From the NCBI RefSeq assembly GCF_004135975.1, contig NZ_CP026538.1:2294001-2358000 (forward strand): a stretch of DNA of 64,000 nucleotides, in the 5' to 3' direction. Numbering within the stretch: the stretch's first letter is position 1; every line of letters begins with the position of its first letter. This document shows positions 9,164-17,759 of this stretch, in pieces. The notes beneath the pieces are model-generated. The model was given only the letters and a program-made list of their open reading frames with translations, did not search any database and was not told the origin of the DNA. The position numbers were made by a program, and so were the translations under genes. The DNA comes from Solidesulfovibrio carbinolicus. GTDB taxonomy: Bacteria; Desulfobacterota; Desulfovibrionia; Desulfovibrionales; Desulfovibrionaceae.

Positions 9164-9738
9164 CCGGGGGAAGTGGACAGCCCCGGCGGCTGCTTGTCGC
9201 GGCGGATATTTACGGCGTCACCCCGGCGCTTCATGCCTTGGCGACCAACCTTGGAGGCCAGGCCGAATTGCTTTCTCCCTGGGAAGGCGAGGGCAGTCCC
9301 TATGCCACGGAACAGGCTTCCCACGCCGCCTTCGTGGCCGGGCCGGGGTTGGAGGCCTATGCCGAGCGGATTGCCCTGGCGGCGGCCGGGGAGCCGGTTA
9401 CGTTGGTGGGGTTCAGCGTCGGGGCCACGGCAGGGTGGCTTTATGCAGCCGGGCAGCAGTGCCATCCCGAGAGCCGGCTGGTTCTTTTCTATGGCTCACG
9501 CATTCGCAATTATCTGGATTTGCGGCCGCGCTGTCGGGTGGAGGCTATCTTCGCCGAACGCGAGGCGGCTTTTGAACCTTGCGCCGTGGCGGCGGCCATC
9601 GTCTCGGATATGGTGCGAACCGAGGTCGTGGCAGGCGCGGCCCATGGGTTCATGAACGCGCTTTCGCCGGGGTATGATGCAACATTGATGCAGCAGCATA
9701 TTGCCGCAGTGCGAGCGCAATATACGATCCTTGGCTAA
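9160..9738 (+). CDS. Small alpha/beta hydrolase (dienelactone hydrolase-like)
   Basis: About 192 residues. The nucleophile-elbow region is LVGFSVGATAGWLYA (G-x-S-x-G), and a later AAHGFMNALS supplies a plausible catalytic His, both typical of dienelactone hydrolase-like proteins. No signal peptide is visible, so it is probably cytoplasmic. The substrate cannot be predicted. I chose the GTG at 9160, which overlaps the preceding stop codon as GTGA; a GTG at 9151 in the same frame is the alternative. The gene is convergent with selD, with one copy of the palindromic intergenic element between them. Confidence 0.7.
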   Translation: MTGGSGQPRRLLVAADIYGVTPALHALATNLGGQAELLSPWEGEGSPYATEQASHAAFVAGPGLEAYAERIALAAAGEPVTLVGFSVGATAGWLYAAGQQCHPESRLVLFYGSRIRNYLDLRPRCRVEAIFAEREAAFEPCAVAAAIVSDMVRTEVVAGAAHGFMNALSPGYDATLMQQHIAAVRAQYTILG

Positions 9739-9748
9739 CCCCATCAGT

Positions 9749-9788
9749 GGGGGCGGGGGGATAATCCCCCCGGTCGCCGGAGGCATCC
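9749..9788 (-). repeat. Dispersed 3' palindromic element, copy 1 (divergent)
   Basis: Read on the minus strand this begins GATGCCTCCGGC nine to twelve bases after the selD stop codon and is followed by a hairpin of six C and six G around ATTAT. The first module is the same as in the other copies; the central palindrome differs. It lies between convergent genes and is in the orientation of selD. Confidence 0.65.
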
Positions 9789-9797
9789 GCCTTTGCA

Positions 9798-10844
9798 CTA
9801 GGGCGCGATCCGCAGCCGCGCCTTCCCGTCTTCCAACTCCGTCACCCGCCCGATGACCGCCGCCAGATCGCCGCCTGCTTCGAGCATCTCCCGCGCCGCT
9901 GCGACTTTTTCCGCCGGCACGGCCAGCACCAGTCCGCCCGAGGTCTGGGCGTCGAACACCAGATCGCAGCGGATGGGGTCCAGGGCCGAAGCCCACGCCA
10001 CATCCTTGGCGCAATGCCGCTTGTTGGCGAAGCTGCCGGCCGGCAACATGCCGTAGCCGGCCAGTTCCACGGCCTCGGGCAAAAACGGGATGGACGCCAG
10101 CGAAAGTTCCACCGCGACCTGGGAAGCCGCCGCCATCTCCAGCACATGGCCGCCCAGGCCAAAGCCGGTGACGTCGGTGGCTGCCCGCAGGCCCAGTTCC
10201 CGGATGACCCGGCCGCCGGCGGCGTTGAGGCGGCCGGCCCACTTCCCCAGAAGCGCTTCCAGGGCCGCCTTGTCGCCGAAATCACCCTTGAGGGCCGTGG
10301 CCAAGACGCCGGTCCCCAGCGGTTTGGTGAGCAGCAGCACGTCGCCGGGCACAAGCCCGGTGTTCGAGGCAAAAGCGTCGGCCTCGACCAGCCCGGAGAC
10401 GGACAGCCCGTATTTGATCTCGTCGTCCTCGACGCTGTGCCCCCCGGCCGGCACGGCGCCGGCTTCCAGCACCGCTTCCAGCCCGCCGCGCAAAATCTCG
10501 CCCAGAATGGCCGTGTCCATGGTCTTGGCCGGAAAACACACGATGTTCATGGCGGCCAGCGGCACGCCGCCCATGGCGTAGACGTCGGACAGGGCGTTGA
10601 CCGCCGCGATGCGGCCAAAAAGAAACGGGTCGTTGACGATGGGCGTGAAGAAATCCACCGTCTGCACCAGCCCCCGGCCGTCGGGAAGCCGCACGACAGC
10701 GGCGTCCTCGTTGACTCCCTGGCCGGTGAGCAGACGCGGATCGGATATGTGGGGAAGCCCCCGCAAGACGGCCTCCAGGTCCCCTGGGGCGATCTTGGCC
10801 GCTCAGCCGGCGGCTTTGACGGTCTTGACCAGTTCGATGCTCAT
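9798..10844 (-). CDS. selD: Selenide, water dikinase (SelD), selenocysteine-containing
   Basis: Makes selenophosphate from selenide and ATP, the selenium donor for selenocysteine. The recognisable SelD body (TDVTGFGLGGH, KPLGTGVLA, VQTVDFFTPIVNDP) is usually called from an internal start, but the frame continues upstream through a TGA at 10803-10805 to an ATG at 10842-10844. This adds MSIELVKTVKAAG, then UGA, then AAKIAPGDLEAVLRG. That matches the SelD active-site loop, where Cys or Sec precedes a conserved Lys (here U14 and K17), so the TGA is read as selenocysteine. Full length is 348 residues, the family norm. The ATG overlaps the stop of the upstream DUF1858 gene as ATGA. Sec-containing SelD is known in several bacteria and archaea. 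Confidence 0.93.
10775..10787 (-). promoter_or_regulatory. Candidate bacterial SECIS hairpin in selD
   Basis: Starting 16 bases after the UGA codon the mRNA can fold as CCAGG-GGA-CCUGG, with the stem extendable by GCC/GGC around one bulged A. The apical loop carries GG, as bacterial SECIS elements bound by SelB usually do, and the distance from UGA is in the usual range. Folding was judged by eye. Confidence 0.65.
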
Positions 10845-11056
10845 GGGGTCTCCGTGTCGATGGCCCGGGAAAGATCATGCGCCAGGGCCTCGGCGTCAAG
10901 GCCGTATCGGGCGCAAAGAGCGGGCAGGGTTTCAAAAAGGGCCTCGCACAGGATGCAGCAGCCGGCCTTGGCGTCGTAGCGGCGAAACACGGCCTCGGCG
11001 GCCGGATGGGCGGCCACCAGATCAAGGACGGTGGTCGTGGCCGGATCGAAGCTCAT
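10841..11056 (-). CDS. DUF1858-type small protein
   Basis: 71 residues starting MSFDPATTTVLDLVAAHP. The pattern 'TVLDLVAAHPAAEAVFRRYDAKAGCCILCEALFETL' with a CCxxC cluster resembles the DUF1858/hybrid-cluster-associated domain found alone or fused to redox proteins. The Cys triplet could bind metal or a selenium/sulfur species; that is inference. Both ends overlap neighbours by four bases (ATGA): the ABC transporter stop upstream and the selD start downstream. A longer open frame upstream on this strand lies inside the ABC gene and is not used. Confidence 0.75.
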   Translation of the reverse strand: MSFDPATTTVLDLVAAHPAAEAVFRRYDAKAGCCILCEALFETLPALCARYGLDAEALAHDLSRAIDTETP

Positions 11057-12834
11057 GCGCCGGCCTCGGCTCCGCTTTGCACCGCCCACATGCCGGCGTA
11101 GACCCCGCCGGCAGCCAGCAGCGCCTCGTGGTCGCCGCGCTCCACCACGCAGCCGTCGACAACGACCAGGATCAGGTCGCACTGGCGCACCGTGGACAGG
11201 CGATGGGCCACGGCCAGGGTGAGGCGGCCCTGCCGCAAGGCAAGGAGATTTTGCTGAATGAGCGCCTCGGTGCGGGTGTCCACGGCCGAGGTGGCTTCGT
11301 CGAGGAGCAGGATGGCCGGATCGCGCAGGATGGCCCGGGCCAGGGACACGCGCTGGCGTTCGCCGCCGGAAAGCTTCATGCCGCGCTCGCCGATGACCGT
11401 GTCGTAGCCTTCGGGCAGGTTCATGATGCGCTCGTCTATGCCGGCCATGGCGGCGGCCCGGCGCACGGCGGCCAGATCGGCGGCCGGATCGCCCAGCAGG
11501 ATGTTTTCCGCCGCCGTGCCGTGAAAGAGAAACGCGTCCTGGGACACGTAGCCCAGCCGGCCGCGATAGCTGGCCAGGGTCAGGCCGGACAGGGGCGCGC
11601 CGTTGACGGTGATCTGGCCGCTGGTCGGTTCGTAGTAGCGCAGCAGCAGCTTGACCAGGGTGGATTTGCCGGCGCCGGTGGGGCCGACCACGCCCACCGA
11701 CTGGCCAAGGCTGACGGCAAAGCTCACGCCGTGGATGACCGGTTCGCGGCCGGGATAGGCGAAGCGGACGTTGTCGAAGCGGATCTCCTCGGGGCGCGCC
11801 GTCAAGGGCACGGCGTCCGGCCGGTCGGCCACCCGGGGTTCGGTGGCCAAAAGTTCGGCGATGCGCGCGGCGGCGGCTTCCGAACGCTGAATCTGGTTGA
11901 TGAGCATGCCAAAGACAAACAGCGGCAGCACCAACCGGGCGGCGAACAGCGTAAACGTGGTATAGTCGCCGACGGTCGGACCGGAACCCGAGGCCACCAG
12001 CCAGCCGCCGCCGGCAAAGACCGCCGCGAAGGACACGCCGGCCACGGCGTACAGCGCCGGCAGAAACTTGGCCCGCTCACCCTCGGCGGCCACGGCCTCG
12101 TCGCGGTAGGCGGCCGAACGGGCGGCCACGGCGGCATGGAGCCGGTCCTCGGCGGTGTAGGCCTGGATGACGCCCATGCCGGAAATGTTGTTTTCGAGCA
12201 TCCCGGCGATGGCCCCCACCGCTTTGCGGGCGGCCCGGTAGCGCGGCTGCACCCGGGTGACGAACCGGCGCACGGCAAAGACGGCCAGGGGCAGGGGGGC
12301 AAAAAGCAGCAAGGCCAGCCGCCATTCCAGGAAGAAGAGATAGCCGTAGATGCCCAGAAACGTGACCACCACCCGGATGATGGAGGTGCTGGCGTCGGTG
12401 AGAAAGCTCTCCAGGGTGTCCACGTCGCCGACCACCACGGACATGATGTCGCCGGTTTGGCGATCCTCGAAATAGGCCGGGTCCAGGGTCTGGAGCCGGC
12501 CGTACAGGGCCAGGCGCAGGTCGTGGCGCACCTTCTGGGCAATGGCGGCCAGGGCATAGTCCGAGCCGCTCTGGAAGATGGCCAGGAAAATAAAGGCCAA
12601 TAGCACGGCCAGACCGTAGAGGGCGTAGGTTTTGGCGTCGGTTGTGCCCGAGGTGGCGGCGTCGATGACCTTGCCGGCCAGGGCCAGGGGGAGCAGGTCG
12701 CAGGCCCGGGCCAGGACGTTGAGGCCAAGCCCTAGGCCCAGACCGGCGCGGTAGGGGGCGAGGAAGCGGTAGAGCGTCCAGACGTGGCGGCCGAAAAAGG
12801 GGCTTTGGCCCGGTGTGGATGTGGGTGTCGTCAT
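11053..12834 (-). CDS. ABC exporter, fused membrane and ATPase domains
   Basis: 593 residues, the standard half-transporter layout: six membrane helices in residues ~20-320, then the nucleotide-binding domain with Walker A GPTGAGKST (~383), signature LSGGERQR (~486), Walker B ILLLDEATS and the H-loop AVAHRLST. It is of the MsbA/MdlB exporter class and probably works as a homodimer, as no partner gene is adjacent. The substrate is unknown. Being translationally coupled to selD, DUF1858 and a membrane protein gene, it may handle something connected with that operon, but nothing in its sequence shows this. Confidence 0.88.
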   Translation of the reverse strand: MTTPTSTPGQSPFFGRHVWTLYRFLAPYRAGLGLGLGLNVLARACDLLPLALAGKVIDAATSGTTDAKTYALYGLAVLLAFIFLAIFQSGSDYALAAIAQKVRHDLRLALYGRLQTLDPAYFEDRQTGDIMSVVVGDVDTLESFLTDASTSIIRVVVTFLGIYGYLFFLEWRLALLLFAPLPLAVFAVRRFVTRVQPRYRAARKAVGAIAGMLENNISGMGVIQAYTAEDRLHAAVAARSAAYRDEAVAAEGERAKFLPALYAVAGVSFAAVFAGGGWLVASGSGPTVGDYTTFTLFAARLVLPLFVFGMLINQIQRSEAAAARIAELLATEPRVADRPDAVPLTARPEEIRFDNVRFAYPGREPVIHGVSFAVSLGQSVGVVGPTGAGKSTLVKLLLRYYEPTSGQITVNGAPLSGLTLASYRGRLGYVSQDAFLFHGTAAENILLGDPAADLAAVRRAAAMAGIDERIMNLPEGYDTVIGERGMKLSGGERQRVSLARAILRDPAILLLDEATSAVDTRTEALIQQNLLALRQGRLTLAVAHRLSTVRQCDLILVVVDGCVVERGDHEALLAAGGVYAGMWAVQSGAEAGA

Positions 12835-13556
12835 ACGGCAAGCAGCAGGGCGGCGTAGGCCACGGCTCCCAGGCCAAAGGCCGGGGCGTTACCGGAACCG
12901 TCCAGGGGCAGTTCGTCCTTCATGGTGTTCATGACCACGCCGCCGGCCAGAAAGGCGAAAAGCAGAGCCAGCACGGCTTCGTGGACCTGGACAAGCGCGC
13001 CCAGGCCCCAGCCGGCCAGCACCGCGCCGGCCAGGACCTTGCGGCCCAGATGGCGGTAGCTGTCGGTGAAGTGGCGGCGCAGGCCATAGTCGTTGGCGGC
13101 CATGTGCAGGGCCATGGCCACGGCGTAGGTGGTCAGGCTCAAGGGGCCGGGCACGACCCGGTTGACCAGCAGATAGCCGATCAGGAAATTGTACAGGGCA
13201 AAGGAAGCCAGATGCAGGCGGAAAACGCCCTGGGAGGGGTCGAGCCGTGGGCCGTCGCGGCCGCCCCGGGCCAAAAGGGCCGCCCGCTCCAGGGCGTAGA
13301 AAACCAGCAGCCCGGCCAGGGCGATGAGAAAGACGTGGCGGTCCAAGAGCCCCACCCAGGCCCAGCCGGTCCGGGCGACTGTTTCCTGGCCGGCGCAGAG
13401 GTCAGGAAACACGTGGACGAAGACGTAGGCCACGGCCGCGCCGCCGGCGGCCGAAAGCCAGGGGCTTCGCGGCACGGACAGGATGGGCGAGAGCAGGCGC
13501 ACGTAAAGATGGAGCAGGGCCAGCGTCAAGGCGGCGGCAAAGCTTAGGCCGATCAT
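12831..13556 (-). CDS. Polytopic membrane protein, possibly ZIP-like
   Basis: 241 residues, almost entirely hydrophobic, with about seven or eight predicted membrane helices. His residues fall in or near helices (AYVFVHVFPDL, ALHMAANDYGLRRHF), and the C-terminal FLAGGVVMNTMKDELP recalls the helix of ZIP metal transporters that carries a conserved acidic residue. The ZIP relation is a guess from these patterns; 'unknown membrane protein' is safer. The start ATG overlaps the upstream synthase stop (ATGA), and its own stop overlaps the ABC transporter start (ATGA). Longer upstream starts would run through the synthase gene and are rejected. Confidence 0.75.
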   Translation of the reverse strand: MIGLSFAAALTLALLHLYVRLLSPILSVPRSPWLSAAGGAAVAYVFVHVFPDLCAGQETVARTGWAWVGLLDRHVFLIALAGLLVFYALERAALLARGGRDGPRLDPSQGVFRLHLASFALYNFLIGYLLVNRVVPGPLSLTTYAVAMALHMAANDYGLRRHFTDSYRHLGRKVLAGAVLAGWGLGALVQVHEAVLALLFAFLAGGVVMNTMKDELPLDGSGNAPAFGLGAVAYAALLLAV

Positions 13557-14749
13557 GCCGCTCCGTCCTGACGGACGGCGGCGGCGGCCCGGCGCAGCAG
13601 CGCTTCCTCGTCGCGCCAGGCATCCTTGTCGGCGTCCTTGACCAGCCGGCTGGCCCGGGAAAGTTCGTCCGCGGAGAGCGCGATGCCCAGTTCCGTGTAG
13701 CGCAGGGCCAGGGCGGCCTTGCCGGACAGGGGCGAGAGCGGCAGGCGGATGCCCTCGGCCCCGACCAGTTCCGGCCGAAAGGGCAGGTAGGTGTCGGGGT
13801 GCTTGAGCAGGCCGTCCTGGTGGACCCCGGCGGCGGTGGCAAAGACGTTGGCCCCGGTCACGGCCTTGTTTGGCGGCAAGGTGAAGCCGGCACGCTCGGC
13901 CACCAGCCGGCACAGGGCCGTGAGCCTGGTCGTGTTCACGCCTGTCGTGCGGCGGTACTGGCCGGGATGCAGTGTCAGAGCCATGACCGTCTCTTCCAGG
14001 GCGGCGTTGCCGGCCCGTTCGCCGATGCCGCCCACGGTCAGGTGGACGATGTCCGCTCCGGCGGCGATGGCGGCCAGGGTGTTGGCCGTGGCCAGTCCAA
14101 GATCGTTGTGGAAATGCGCCCGCACCTTGACGCCGCGCGGATGGGCTAGGCTAACGAGCATGGCGATGCGGCGGCGCGCGGTTTCGGGCGTCAGCACGCC
14201 CACGGTGTCGGGAAAGCCGATGGCTGTGGCCCCGGCGTCCATGGCGGCGGCATACGCCTCGCGCAAAAACGCCGGCTCGGTGCGGCTGCCGTCCTCGCAG
14301 CCAAAGGTGACCCGGGCAAAACGCTGGCGGGCGTAGGCCACGGACGAGGCGATCATGGCCAGACACTGGGCCTTGGTCTTGCCGAGTTTGTGGCGGCGGT
14401 GCAGGGGACTGGTGGCCAGGAACACGCCGACCCCGCGCCGCTCGGCGGGCGCGTCGCCCAGGGCTTGCCAGGCGGCGTCGACGTCGGCGCCAACGGCCCG
14501 GCAAAGGGCCATGATAAGCGGTCGCGTGGTGGCGGCGGCCACCTGCCGTACGGCCTCGATCTCGCCGGCCCCGCCGGCCGGAAAACCGGCCTCGATGACG
14601 TCCACCCCGGCCGCTTCCAGGGCCTGGGCGATGGCGACCTTGTCGTTGATGGAAAAATGCACGCCGGGCATCTGCGCGCCGTCGCGCAGGGTGGTGTCGG
14701 AAATGATGAGGGGAGAGGGTGAAACCGGAGCGGCCATACGCTTGGACAT
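13553..14749 (-). CDS. 2-isopropylmalate/homocitrate synthase family protein
   Basis: 398 residues of the DRE-TIM family that condenses acetyl-CoA with 2-oxo acids. Visible are the catalytic DTTLRDGAQMPGV, the metal-binding HFHNDLGLATANTLAA and GGIGERAGNAALEE. The length (~400, no LeuA regulatory domain) fits NifV-type homocitrate synthase or short LeuA-like proteins better than full LeuA (~510). The exact 2-oxo acid cannot be read from sequence. It is the first gene of the ATGA-coupled operon that ends with selD. The opposite-strand neighbour elbB diverges after a 210-base gap. Confidence 0.82.
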   Translation of the reverse strand: MSKRMAAPVSPSPLIISDTTLRDGAQMPGVHFSINDKVAIAQALEAAGVDVIEAGFPAGGAGEIEAVRQVAAATTRPLIMALCRAVGADVDAAWQALGDAPAERRGVGVFLATSPLHRRHKLGKTKAQCLAMIASSVAYARQRFARVTFGCEDGSRTEPAFLREAYAAAMDAGATAIGFPDTVGVLTPETARRRIAMLVSLAHPRGVKVRAHFHNDLGLATANTLAAIAAGADIVHLTVGGIGERAGNAALEETVMALTLHPGQYRRTTGVNTTRLTALCRLVAERAGFTLPPNKAVTGANVFATAAGVHQDGLLKHPDTYLPFRPELVGAEGIRLPLSPLSGKAALALRYTELGIALSADELSRASRLVKDADKDAWRDEEALLRRAAAAVRQDGAA

Positions 14750-14959
14750 GCGCTCTTGTGCGCCGTTTTTCCGTCAAAGGCAACGTCCCGGCGGCAGGCA
14801 CGCCACGAGTGGACGGAGGGGATCGTCGCGATGGTATTGCCGAATCGCACGGGCCTTGGGACTTGGGCATGGAACGATTTGACGCAGGACAGGGCACAGG
14901 ATAGCTTTTCCAAAGTCCGCCTTTCCCGGGGACGATACCAATGCTTGACGGAGGGGAAC

Positions 14960-15634
14960 ATGGCGACAATCGGCGTACTGCTGTCCGGTTGCGGCGTCCT
15001 GGACGGCTCGGAGATCCACGAGGCCACCCTGACCCTGCTCTACTTGAACAAGGCCGGGGCCAAGGTCGTGTGCCTGGCGCCGGAAATGACCGTTGAGGCC
15101 ATGGACCATGGAGCCAAAAAGCCCATGGGCGAGAGGCGCAACGTCCGCGTCGAGGCCGCCCGCATCGCCCGGGGGCCGGTTGCCGACGCGGCCACGGCAA
15201 GCGTTGCCGACCTTGATGCCTTGATCCTGCCGGGCGGCTTTGGCGCGGCGAAAAACCTGTGTGATTTCGCTGAGAAGGGCGGCATTGGCACGGTTTTTCC
15301 GTCGGTCGCGGCGCTCATCAAGGCCATGCATGCGGCCAAAAAGCCCATTGGCGCCATCTGCATCGCCCCGGCCGTGCTGGCCCTGGCGTTGGGCGAGCAC
15401 CATCCCCGGCTGACCATCGGCAACGATCCCGGCACGGCCCAAGCCGTCGAGGCGGCCGGCGGCGTCCATGTGGCTTGCCCGGTGGACGGTATCGTGGTGG
15501 ACGAGACCAACCGGCTGGTGACGACCCCGGCCTACATGCTGGGGCCGGGCATCGCCGACATCGCCCTTGGCATCGAAAAACTGGTTGCCGCCGTGCTGGA
15601 GATGGCTGAAAATCGCCAGCCCCTCGACCTGTAG
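14960..15634 (+). CDS. elbB: ElbB-like DJ-1/PfpI-family protein
   Basis: 224 residues beginning MATIGVLLSGCGVLDGSEIHE, the hallmark of ElbB (isoprenoid biosynthesis glyoxalase-like, class I glutamine amidotransferase fold). The nucleophile-elbow Cys is in IGAICIAPAVLAL, and DALILPGGFGAAKNL matches the family. Its physiological reaction is uncertain; E. coli ElbB has weak glyoxalase activity. The ATG is preceded by ACGGAGGGGAAC; an upstream in-frame extension has no similarity and is not used. It diverges from the synthase operon. Confidence 0.85.
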   Translation: MATIGVLLSGCGVLDGSEIHEATLTLLYLNKAGAKVVCLAPEMTVEAMDHGAKKPMGERRNVRVEAARIARGPVADAATASVADLDALILPGGFGAAKNLCDFAEKGGIGTVFPSVAALIKAMHAAKKPIGAICIAPAVLALALGEHHPRLTIGNDPGTAQAVEAAGGVHVACPVDGIVVDETNRLVTTPAYMLGPGIADIALGIEKLVAAVLEMAENRQPLDL

Positions 15635-15712
15635 GGGCTTGGGTGAGGCCCAGAGGATTGGGCGGCTTTTGGGCCGCTGCAAGTGTTTCCGTTTTGGCGC
15701 AATGAGTGGTGC

Positions 15713-16567
15713 ATGACTGTTTTACAAGGGTACAAATCAGTCCCCCCCGAGGGCGGCGTCCAGGGACGGGCGCGGCGGCGGCTTTTCATCAATGCCGATG
15801 ATTTCGGCCTCACCGACGGCGTGACGGCCGGCATCGCCGAGGCCTTGGCCGCCGGCGTGGTGGGCGGAACCACGGCTATGGTTTGCCCGGACGGAGCCGT
15901 GGAGCGTATTCGGCGCTGGGGTCAGGCGTTTGCCGGCCGGGTAGGGCTGCATCTCCAGCTCACCGGCAGCGCGCCCTGCCTGCCGCCCGGGGAGTTGCCG
16001 ACCCTGGTCGGGGCCGACGGCCGGTTTCCGCGCAAAAAGGTGGCCGTGGTGGACGTCAACCCCGATGAAGTCCGACGGGAGTGGCGGGCGCAGTACCAGC
16101 GCTTTCTCGAAACAGGACTCGTCCCCAGCCACCTCGACGCCCACCACCACATCCACAAGCGGCCCGAGGTCTTCGGGGTGTTCGTGGAGCTGGCCCGGGA
16201 ATGGGGGCTGCCGGCCAGGGCCCTGTCCGACGACATGCGCCGGGCCATGGACGCGGCCGGCGTGGTCCATGCCGACGTGTGTGTCACGCGCTTTTTCGGC
16301 GAGGAGCTGACCACGCCCAAGCTTCTGTCCCTGGTTGACGCGGCCTTTGCCGCCCTTGGCGGCCAGGGCGTGGTGGAAATCATGTGCCATCCCGGCAAAA
16401 GCGACGCCACCCTGGCCGCCATCAGCACTTACGCCGACGCCCGGGAGGAAGAACTGGCCGTCCTGGCCGAACCCGGACTGGCCAAGGCCCTGGCTGGGCT
16501 TGGGGTGACGGTCATCGGGCCGTATGGACTTGACCCCACGGCGTTTGGCGCAAACGCCCAAGACTAA
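15713..16567 (+). CDS. ChbG/YdjC-family carbohydrate deacetylase
   Basis: 284 residues. Metal-binding motifs of the YdjC fold are visible: NADDFGLTDGV (Asp pair) and SHLDAHHHIHKRPEV (His cluster), plus VEIMCHPGKSDA near the C-terminus. The family removes acetyl groups from N-acetylated di- or oligosaccharides; HpnK of hopanoid pathways is also in it, but no hopanoid genes are nearby. The start is ATG 15713; a GTG at 15683 in frame is possible. The stop is ten bases before the alcohol dehydrogenase gene, suggesting an operon. Confidence 0.82.
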   Translation: MTVLQGYKSVPPEGGVQGRARRRLFINADDFGLTDGVTAGIAEALAAGVVGGTTAMVCPDGAVERIRRWGQAFAGRVGLHLQLTGSAPCLPPGELPTLVGADGRFPRKKVAVVDVNPDEVRREWRAQYQRFLETGLVPSHLDAHHHIHKRPEVFGVFVELAREWGLPARALSDDMRRAMDAAGVVHADVCVTRFFGEELTTPKLLSLVDAAFAALGGQGVVEIMCHPGKSDATLAAISTYADAREEELAVLAEPGLAKALAGLGVTVIGPYGLDPTAFGANAQD

Positions 16568-16577
16568 GGAACACGCC

Positions 16578-17759
16578 ATGCCGCAAAAGTTGCTGTTGTC
16601 CATGCGCAAGTTCGTGGCCCCGGAGTTTGTTTTCGGTCGCGGCGGGCTGGCCTTGGCCGGACGACAGGCGGCCGGGCTCGGGGTGCGCCGGGCGCTTTTG
16701 GTGGCCGATCCCGGACTTTTCCCCTTTGGCTGGCCCCAGCGCGTCCAGGAAAGTCTGGACGAGGCCGGCGTGGCCACGGTCCTTTTCAGCGACCTGAGCA
16801 GCAACCCGCGTGACCACGAGGTCATGGACGGGGCGGCCATCTTCGCCGAGACCGGCTGCGACGCCATTGTGGCCGTGGGCGGCGGCTCGGCCATGGACTG
16901 CGGCAAGGCCATCGGCATCGTTTCGGCCAACAAGCGCCACGTGCTCGAATTCGAGGGCATCGACAACGTCGAGCGCCCGGGGCCGCCGCTTTTGTGCGTG
17001 CCGACCACGGCCGGCACCGGAGCCGAGGTGTCCCAGTTCGCCATCATCACCGACACCAAAAGTCGCCGCAAGGTGGTCATCGCCAGCAAAACGCTCATTC
17101 CCGACGCGGCGCTTATTGATCCCGACATCACCGTGACCATGCCGCCGGACCTGACCGCTCACACCGGCCTCGACGCCTTGACCCACGCCGTGGAGGCCTA
17201 TGTGTCGAGCGCCAGCGGCCCGGTCACCGATCTTTTCGCCCTGGAGGCGGCCCGATTGGTCGCCGCCGCCCTGCCGGCCGCCCTGGCCGACCCCGGCGAC
17301 ATCGAGGCCCGAGGCTCCATGCTCCTGGCCAGCCTCTACGCCGGTCTGGCCTTTTCCAACGCCATCCTCGGCGCTGTCCATGCCCTGTCCCACAGCCTGG
17401 GGGGCCTGCTTGACCTGCCCCATGGCCTGTGCAACGCGATTTTGCTTGACCACGTCATCGCCTACAACTACGACTCCGCCCCGGAGCGCTTCGACGCCCT
17501 GGGTCAGGCCCTGGGCGCGGTCATGGAGCCGGGCGCTTCCCAGGACAGCCGGCGCGCGGCTGTGGTCCAGGCCTTTTCCGATTTCAAGCGCCGCCTGGGC
17601 GTGACTCAGGGACTGGCCGAACTGGGCATCTCCCCGGCGGTTTTCGCCGATCTGGCGGGGCGCGCCCTGGATGATCCCTGTATGCTTACCAACCCCAGAA
17701 AGCCCACCCTGGCCGAACTCGAAGCCGTCTATGCCAGCGCCAGCCGATCCCTCGCCTAG
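16578..17759 (+). CDS. Iron-containing alcohol dehydrogenase
   Basis: 393 residues, the usual length of group III alcohol dehydrogenases. Motifs: GGGSAMDCGKAIG (NAD(P) binding), PTTAGTGAEVSQFAII, HTGLDALTHAVEAYVSS, and NAILGAVHALSHSLGGLLDLPHG, containing the His ligands of the catalytic Fe. It reduces aldehydes or oxidises alcohols such as ethanol or diols; Desulfovibrio species use alcohols as electron donors. Start ATG (MPQKLLLSMRKF) with AAGGAACACGCC upstream. The downstream kinase gene starts inside the last 29 bases. Confidence 0.92.
   Translation: MPQKLLLSMRKFVAPEFVFGRGGLALAGRQAAGLGVRRALLVADPGLFPFGWPQRVQESLDEAGVATVLFSDLSSNPRDHEVMDGAAIFAETGCDAIVAVGGGSAMDCGKAIGIVSANKRHVLEFEGIDNVERPGPPLLCVPTTAGTGAEVSQFAIITDTKSRRKVVIASKTLIPDAALIDPDITVTMPPDLTAHTGLDALTHAVEAYVSSASGPVTDLFALEAARLVAAALPAALADPGDIEARGSMLLASLYAGLAFSNAILGAVHALSHSLGGLLDLPHGLCNAILLDHVIAYNYDSAPERFDALGQALGAVMEPGASQDSRRAAVVQAFSDFKRRLGVTQGLAELGISPAVFADLAGRALDDPCMLTNPRKPTLAELEAVYASASRSLA

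Noticed and set aside
10597-12603. A 668-codon plus-strand frame opposite selD and the ABC transporter
   Set aside because: Antisense to the Walker and signature motifs of the ABC protein.
14750-14959. Leader peptide or attenuator before the LeuA/NifV-type gene
   Set aside because: No run of Leu codons and no convincing terminator/antiterminator pair could be found in the 210-base gap.
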